Positions 58,491 through 64,000 of a DNA stretch of 64,000 nt are shown piece by piece. The notes under the pieces are model-generated. The model made no database searches. It worked only from the letters and a program-made list of their open reading frames with translations, and was not told where the DNA came from. The stretch spans positions 21,018,001 through 21,082,000 of the forward strand of contig OZ316896.1 of assembly GCA_973895155.1 (NCBI GenBank), given 5' to 3'. Within the stretch, counting starts at the first letter, position 1, and each line of letters opens with the position of its first letter. Position numbers and translations under genes: made by a program. The stretch comes from Marsupella aquatica. Its lineage: Eukaryota > Marchantiophyta.

Positions 58491-59197
58491 GATCATAATG
58501 AATGAAATAGCTGCATTTGGCTTTACAAGAAGTGGGGGGCCATTAAGCTATGAAGTCTACACTGCACCTATAGGCCACAATAGATGCTGAAATGCTTATT
58601 TTAGACCATATGGAGAGGGACCTTTTCGAAGGATAATTATTATTTTCAAAGTTTTCCTTCTTCATTCAAGGGATATAGTAGTTCATTGAAGTTAATTTCA
58701 AAGATTTTTTATATGGAATTGTCTTTAGAATACTTCAGAAGTGACCCTCAGGTTTGGTATGGTGAAAAAATATCAGAAAAGCCCCCAGTTCCTTGTACAA
58801 CCATACTCTTTCTACACTAATCAGAAATGATACTGCGTTCTGTTTAAAAAGATCTCACTTCAAAGCAGGTTGCCGGGCACCAGTTTACAGGCGTAGCCTA
58901 AAAGAAAACCAAGCTTTCAATGGCCTGTTTTTTTTAAAAAATCCTTGAGGTTTTCCTCATCGTCATAAATTCAGGCCCATTGCGCCTTCCATCCATGAAC
59001 TGGAATACTTAGAAAACAACTCACCTACAGCCAGCTTACCAGGGACTATGGTGCTCGCAACTGTTGTACTAAGTTGGTATGGAGGGGGAGGGATTTGAGT
59101 AATTATCAGAAGACAAACCTAGGCAAGGGTTCATTGGCTCATGATCTCAAAGTTTAGTTGTAATTCAAAACAATTCGAACGGTGTCTCAGAACACTA
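58491..59197. other. Spacer without a recognisable gene
   Basis: No credible frame and no clear repeat beyond the fragment near 58520. Confidence 0.4.
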
Positions 59198-59487
59198 AGG
59201 ACTGTCTTGCATGTGCAAGAGTCCTGAAAATTAGGGCCCTTACCAAGTCACAGATGTCAAGGAAAAGTTAAAACCAAATGTTTTGTTTTATTACATTTTA
59301 AAGGTTCGGGACCTCAAGGGCCGGAACCGGAAATTTTCCGACCCTTACCCTTTATCTCCACAAAAGAAGCCATCAGGACTGTTACCCTCTCGCTGCCTCA
59401 ACTCATGACATGAGTTCATTTTAGGGCCGGTCATGAGTTCATTTTAGGGCCGATGTGCAAAGGACCAAAGACATGCAAGACGGTCCT
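59198..59487. mobile_element. MITE-like element, copy 3 (reverse orientation)
   Basis: The ends aggactgtcttgcatgt (left) and, reversed, aggaccgtcttgcatgtc (right) form imperfect inverted repeats of about 40 bp. Read on the minus strand the core ccggcccttgaggtcccgaa followed by taataaaacaaaac corresponds to the cores of copies 1 and 2. The extreme termini differ from gggccaac, so it belongs to a related subfamily. An atgagttcattttagggccg block is duplicated near its right end. Confidence 0.65.
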
Positions 59488-60362
59488 AAGGCCAGCCAGT
59501 ATTTTTGGCCGACTCTGAATTTCAGTATTTTTGCTACAGTAGTAATATGAACGACTTTAGCTTTATATCAAAGCATTCACAGTAATCAATCCGATCCCGG
59601 AAACAGAGCGATGGCCACAATGTGTGTGCCTCCCCCTAGCTTGAGGGCAATTAAATGTCTCAGACAGAAATCTCGAGTCGCTTAATTCATGCAATGGAAA
59701 CCTCTCGTCCCATAAGCTTTGAAGTGAAAGTTTTATTCATAAAGTCCCTCACGACCCGAGAAGCTTTACAACGATATATATCGTGTAGTAAGTATCTATC
59801 TCTATCTCCCGAGTATAACAGTTCTCTTCGGCACTTCGACGAATTAATAGCCTAGTAATTACACGTTCTTGACCGGATGTGGAGCACTGCACATATGCAA
59901 ATTTTGTCCGCAGGACATGACTACAGTACCTACCTAATCATAATGTTTCTCAGATTTCAAGTGACAACAGCATCATGTCATTTCAGTGAAGCTGCGCTTG
60001 TAACTCCCCTCTTCCTTCGCTTCAAACGGAGCATGTTTCACAATTGTTCATGTGAAATCCCAGTGAAGTTTGAAGACCTCAGCAGCATCGTTCTGTACTA
60101 TTGGAGGTGAAGATTGACAGGAGATCTTGTAAGGATGTGGCTATCTAAAGCTATAAGGGTTGGTTCCTAAACTGCCACTAGCTACTCTTACTGGTACTCG
60201 GGCAGATTTGCCAGCCATTTAACACTATCCCTACTTTCATGTACACAAGCCAAAAAATTCACCGCATCTGTCAGCTTCTCTTCTCAGAAAAGAACTCCGA
60301 GATTGCTTGGCGACATTTGCAAGAAGAAGCTCGGATCGAGCTTGATTGACGGATACAAGAAT
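59488..60362. other. 3' flank of the AGPase gene
   Basis: The region holds the 3' untranslated part of the minus-strand AGPase transcript and spacer. The short frames present are not credible genes. Confidence 0.5.
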
Positions 60363-63300
60363 CTATATTACAGTCCCGTCTTTGATGGTGGCGTTTTTAA
60401 GGATGATCACGATGCCAGAGCGGATGTAATAACCCTCCGACGGCCGCTCTGCCTCTTCCACATTCTGCAATTCATCAAAAACGTTTTCGAGCGTACGTGT
60501 CATTAGGGTCAATCAATGGCGGGACATACACCAGACAAAGCTCTTACAACTTAAGTCAGCCGACGTTCGATGTTGTGCACTAAAATCATCATTCAATATT
60601 TTGCAAGTTATAATTGTGTGAGAACAGAATTCTGCTGTCAAATTTATCTGCGTCGCGAACCATTTTGCCTGCTTCAAAACGCACAAGAACAAACGATGGG
60701 AGAAATGGAGTAGACACATTTGAGAAGCGAAGGGGAGAGGAATTTCATCTTACATCAGCATTGGTGATGACAACGTTCTTTCCGATTCGAGCATTCTTAT
60801 CAATTATGCAGTTTCTGCACCCAACCCAAAGTAGTGGAAGTTCAGAAATAGTCGAAGTGGTAACTGCTTGAGAACTCAATCGGCTAATATAAAACGACGC
60901 AGGCCTCACTAAATTGTTTCTCGTGGCATGGAAAGAAAATTCAGGTTCAATAGCAGCAAAACAGACCTTATTTTGGAGTTCTCCCCAACTCCCAACGGCA
61001 CTTTACCGCGAGCTAGCATAGCTGCCATCTCGGCTTCTGTTTCGTAAAAATCAGCACCCATCATCATAGTGTCCTGAGAGAAGGAGTATCGGTCAGCACG
61101 TGTATTAAGTGATTACTTGTTATTCCAATGCTTGAAGACTATCAATACCAAACAACGACACATGATTGCAAGCTCCGTCTGCCTAGACCAGCTCTTCCGT
61201 CTAGTAATATGGCTTTCACTCCGCAACTAAAGGGAACTGAACGAGATTGAGAGACTCACTGATATTACTACGCCATTTTCAATCCGAGATCGAACACCGA
61301 TTATCGAACGCTCGACGCTGCAGTCTCTCAGAAAGCATCCGTGGGACACTATGGTGTCCTTAACCTGCATCATAACAAAAACCAGAAGGTCAACAGACTG
61401 TTTTCCTTCATGAGAACAACGCCTGCAAGGCTAAAAAAAAATTTAAGTAGACAGCTTCGAAAAATGGATGGGGCGTTGGGACCGAGAGAAAATACTCTAC
61501 GAGAATCTTACTCTGCATTTCTCCACCTTCGTTGGTGGAAGATATCGAGGCGATGTGAAAATAGGTTTCGTCGCATCGTAGAACTTAAATTTTGGAGACT
61601 GCACATGATCAACAGATAGTAACGACAATATTAAAGAAATGAAAGAACGAATGATAATTAACTTAAATTCGAATGAAGGCATCACTTCCACGATAAAATT
61701 GTTCATCAGCAGCAAGAATTTGTCTGTATGACAGGGGAGGCGGTATCCACAAGCCGGAGTAGTAGACTACAGGTTGTTCGCGACTATTATTGGTCATGAC
61801 AAATGAATGAACAATTGATTATGCTGAAGCAGTAGATAAAAGACAATAATCATACCTGATGAGTAAGAGCCAAGTTCGCGTCGAAGAATGACTTGATGGT
61901 GCCGATATCTTCCCAGTAGTCGTTAAATAAGTAAGCCTGAGCAAAGGGGAAAAGAAGGTCAGAAACCACGTCGGATAGTTCAGCAAGTAACTTTTCCAAC
62001 CTGACAAAAGCGAGCAACTCCATCCAAGATAACAGCTACAATTAGACAATTGGGTGAGTTGCAGGGCCCCGCCTCAGCAGCATCTGAGTGCGGCAGGTTT
62101 TCAGGCGAGAATAGTAGACCTACCTGCACATTAAATTCGGCGCAAGAATCGGGGATGATTTCCGAGCCAAAATCGTTGGCTGTGGGATAACGCCATCTGA
62201 ACATGAAGGGACCAGTCGTTCGCGTCAGAGAAATGTTTTACAACGACTCAACTCAGCTTCCTCCAAGTGCAAAACTTCGCCAACTTGGAGCACTCAAGGA
62301 TTGAGGAGACGCCTGTTCTACATCGTCAATCAAGCCAACTGAGATTTTCCAAAATGATAACATAGAAGACAATTTGCTATATAGGGAAAGGAGAACGAAA
62401 CCGAAGTACAAACCTCAACATCTTCATTAGAATGTCCTTCCGAAATACGTATATGCCCATCGATGCAATGTATGGCATCGCCCGTGACTCCTCCGCTGAC
62501 AGGCCCAGAACTGTGGTGTCGACTTGCTGGAAATACGACAGTTGGTTAGAATTGTCAAAGCTCTCAAGCTCGATACATGGACCACAAAAGCTCCGTTACG
62601 TCAAATAGCACATATAGCACCGTCATGACCGCCTGAAGTATCGAAGACTTACCATAGCTTTCAGATTCTCTCCTTTGGGCTTCTCGTTGAAGTACAGAAC
62701 GCGACCTCTGTGGTCAATCTTCATCAAACCGTAGTCCGACGCTCGGCTGAAAGTCCCAACAACGGAAGTCCAAGAGTCAATATAATAACAGACGATCACT
62801 TCGCCGCAGACTTCGCATGTCAAAGTCTGACCAACACTCCAAGCTACAAAATTTATAACAAACATTGAGTTTGCACGAGTTGCAGATCTATTCCAACCAA
62901 GTTCGGTACTGGTTGTAGGTCTAAAACTGAATACCTTTCGTCCATGGGGACGCAGGAAATTGTGATGTCGGCACCACTCTCAACGTGTTTCTGTAATCAG
63001 AAGCAGGTAACAAGAGTAAGTGCACTGCTAACATGCAAAGCAACTCCGACAACTCATTGAAGAGGTCAAAGTGGAATGGAGAAACGGACCGAGTTCATGG
63101 TGTGACGAATGTACCTGAACGAAGTCCATGTAATCCATTCGATACAAATGATCCCCAGAAAGGATCACCACGTGCTCGATAGCCTTGTTCTTTGCATCCT
63201 GATTAAGAGGATCAAGAAGACAAAAAGATGAGCATACAGTTTCGAACAACGAACGATGAAGGTTCGACAACTAGTGGAAAAACTCGCTAAGCGCAGCCGC

Positions 63301-64000
63301 ATAAAAACTAATGATTCCGACTATTCTCAGAATGAAAGCCTGTGAACCCCATTTCAAACCAAAAATTCATGTATTGGGACAGACCTCGAAAAGCCAAGTG
63401 AATTGACGAACGGCATCAGCAGTACCCATGAACCAGTTCATTCCGGACTTCCCCGGTGTTTGAGTCGCCGCCAAAACCTGCGGATTGGTCATATCACAAA
63501 TATTCCGATTAGAACTCAGTACTAGCAAATTCACTGAACTTCAGTTTAATAAAGACACACCAGCGGGCGGTGGAGAATCGTAGTGCAAAGGACAAGCCGA
63601 CACGCAGCGAATGGCTTGGATCCATTTAGCGCCGCTCGGATGTCCAGAATTCCAGATTGGTTCGTGTCGAATCACTTCTGGGGTGCGAAGCAGGACTGCG
63701 ACTCACGCTACAAGCTGGACCCTAGTCTCTACCTACTCACTCTCCGTTTCGATGGACATTCAAGCCCTTGTATTCGTCGATTTACATAATTCTCCTCCGA
63801 GAGAAGATCCTTGACCAAATTCCATACGTAGGATGCGTGCAGTGCTTTCAGGGAGCAGAATGGTAATCACCTCCACGAACCCGTCCCCGAAGTTGACGCC
63901 ATTGCAGTTGTAACTCCGAGCAAGATGTCGGTTCAGGGAAGCAGAATTGAATTGCGTAAGGATGAAGATTTTGTTGATGCCACTGTTTATGCAATTGCTC
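60363..64000 (-). CDS. ADP-glucose pyrophosphorylase large subunit (5' end outside the window)
   Basis: The enzyme makes ADP-glucose from glucose-1-phosphate and ATP, the committed step of starch synthesis in plastids; the large subunit is mainly regulatory. Minus-strand exons are 64000-63871 (partial), 63477-63385, 63198-63115, 62990-62935, 62746-62653, 62526-62414, 62196-62124, 61936-61856, 61608-less-10 (61598)-61512, 61364-61260, 61073-60967, 60814-60754 and 60464-60363. All phases fit, giving about 394 residues; roughly 125 are missing at the N-terminus. Key blocks are [87 protein letters not shown] and the C-terminal left-handed helix part ending [11 protein letters not shown]. The [20 protein letters not shown] segment and [12 protein letters not shown] mark it as large rather than small subunit. 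It is intact within the window. Confidence 0.93.

Noticed and set aside
60303-63814. Plus-strand frames and extended minus-strand frames across the AGPase exons
   Set aside because: They are shadows or intron read-through of the AGPase exons, whose coordinates are set by conserved protein blocks and splice phases.
49180-64000. Starch-metabolism gene cluster (amylase plus AGPase)
   Set aside because: The two genes are separated by about 10 kb with an unrelated gene model and transposons between them; a functional cluster is not supported.

Overview
The window is nuclear DNA from a land plant. It has spliceosomal introns with GT...AG borders, plant-type genes (plastid starch enzymes and a LysM receptor kinase) and a Ty1/copia retrotransposon primed by initiator Met tRNA. 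Compact introns, pyrimidine-rich leaders, several single-exon genes and much short tandem repeat DNA would fit a bryophyte such as a moss. That placement is an inference; no marker in the window fixes the species.

Six protein genes can be supported. (1) 5507-8166 (+): a five-exon ABCF ATPase, the GCN20/ABCF1 type linked to translation. (2) 11193-13124 (-): a single-exon protein with ribonuclease-inhibitor-like leucine-rich repeats and an unrecognised C-terminal half. (3) 15336-18160 (+): an eight-exon ALG2 mannosyltransferase of the dolichol-linked oligosaccharide pathway, head-to-head with the LRR gene. (4) 38198-40306 (+): a single-exon LysM receptor kinase of the CERK1/LYK class. (5) 49180-50853 (-): a single-exon alpha-amylase with a probable plastid transit peptide. 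(6) 60363-64000 (-): the last 13 exons of the ADP-glucose pyrophosphorylase large subunit, whose 5' end lies beyond the window. A seventh gene, at 53471-56545 (-), is a six-exon model for an unrecognised 259-residue protein. I assembled it by hand from phase-consistent splice sites.

The rest is mostly repeat DNA. A copia element with two LTRs, a 5-bp target duplication, a PBS and a polypurine tract fills 27531-34221 on the minus strand. Its reading frame is broken by stops and frame changes. Three relatives of one short terminal-inverted-repeat family (MITE-like), each with a conserved GC-rich core, lie at 2335-2699, 51829-52162 and 59198-59487. Many degenerate minisatellites (units from about 24 to 214 bp) flank the genes, one lies in ALG2 intron 1, and one duplication reaches into the 3' end of the amylase gene. 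Several tRNA-promoter-like patches may be SINEs.

The genes do not form a pathway cluster. Amylase and AGPase both belong to starch metabolism and lie about 10 kb apart, but nothing suggests this is more than coincidence. No previously undescribed system is evident. The best candidates for novelty are the six-exon orphan gene, the C-terminal domain of the LRR protein, and the hairpin-cored MITE family.
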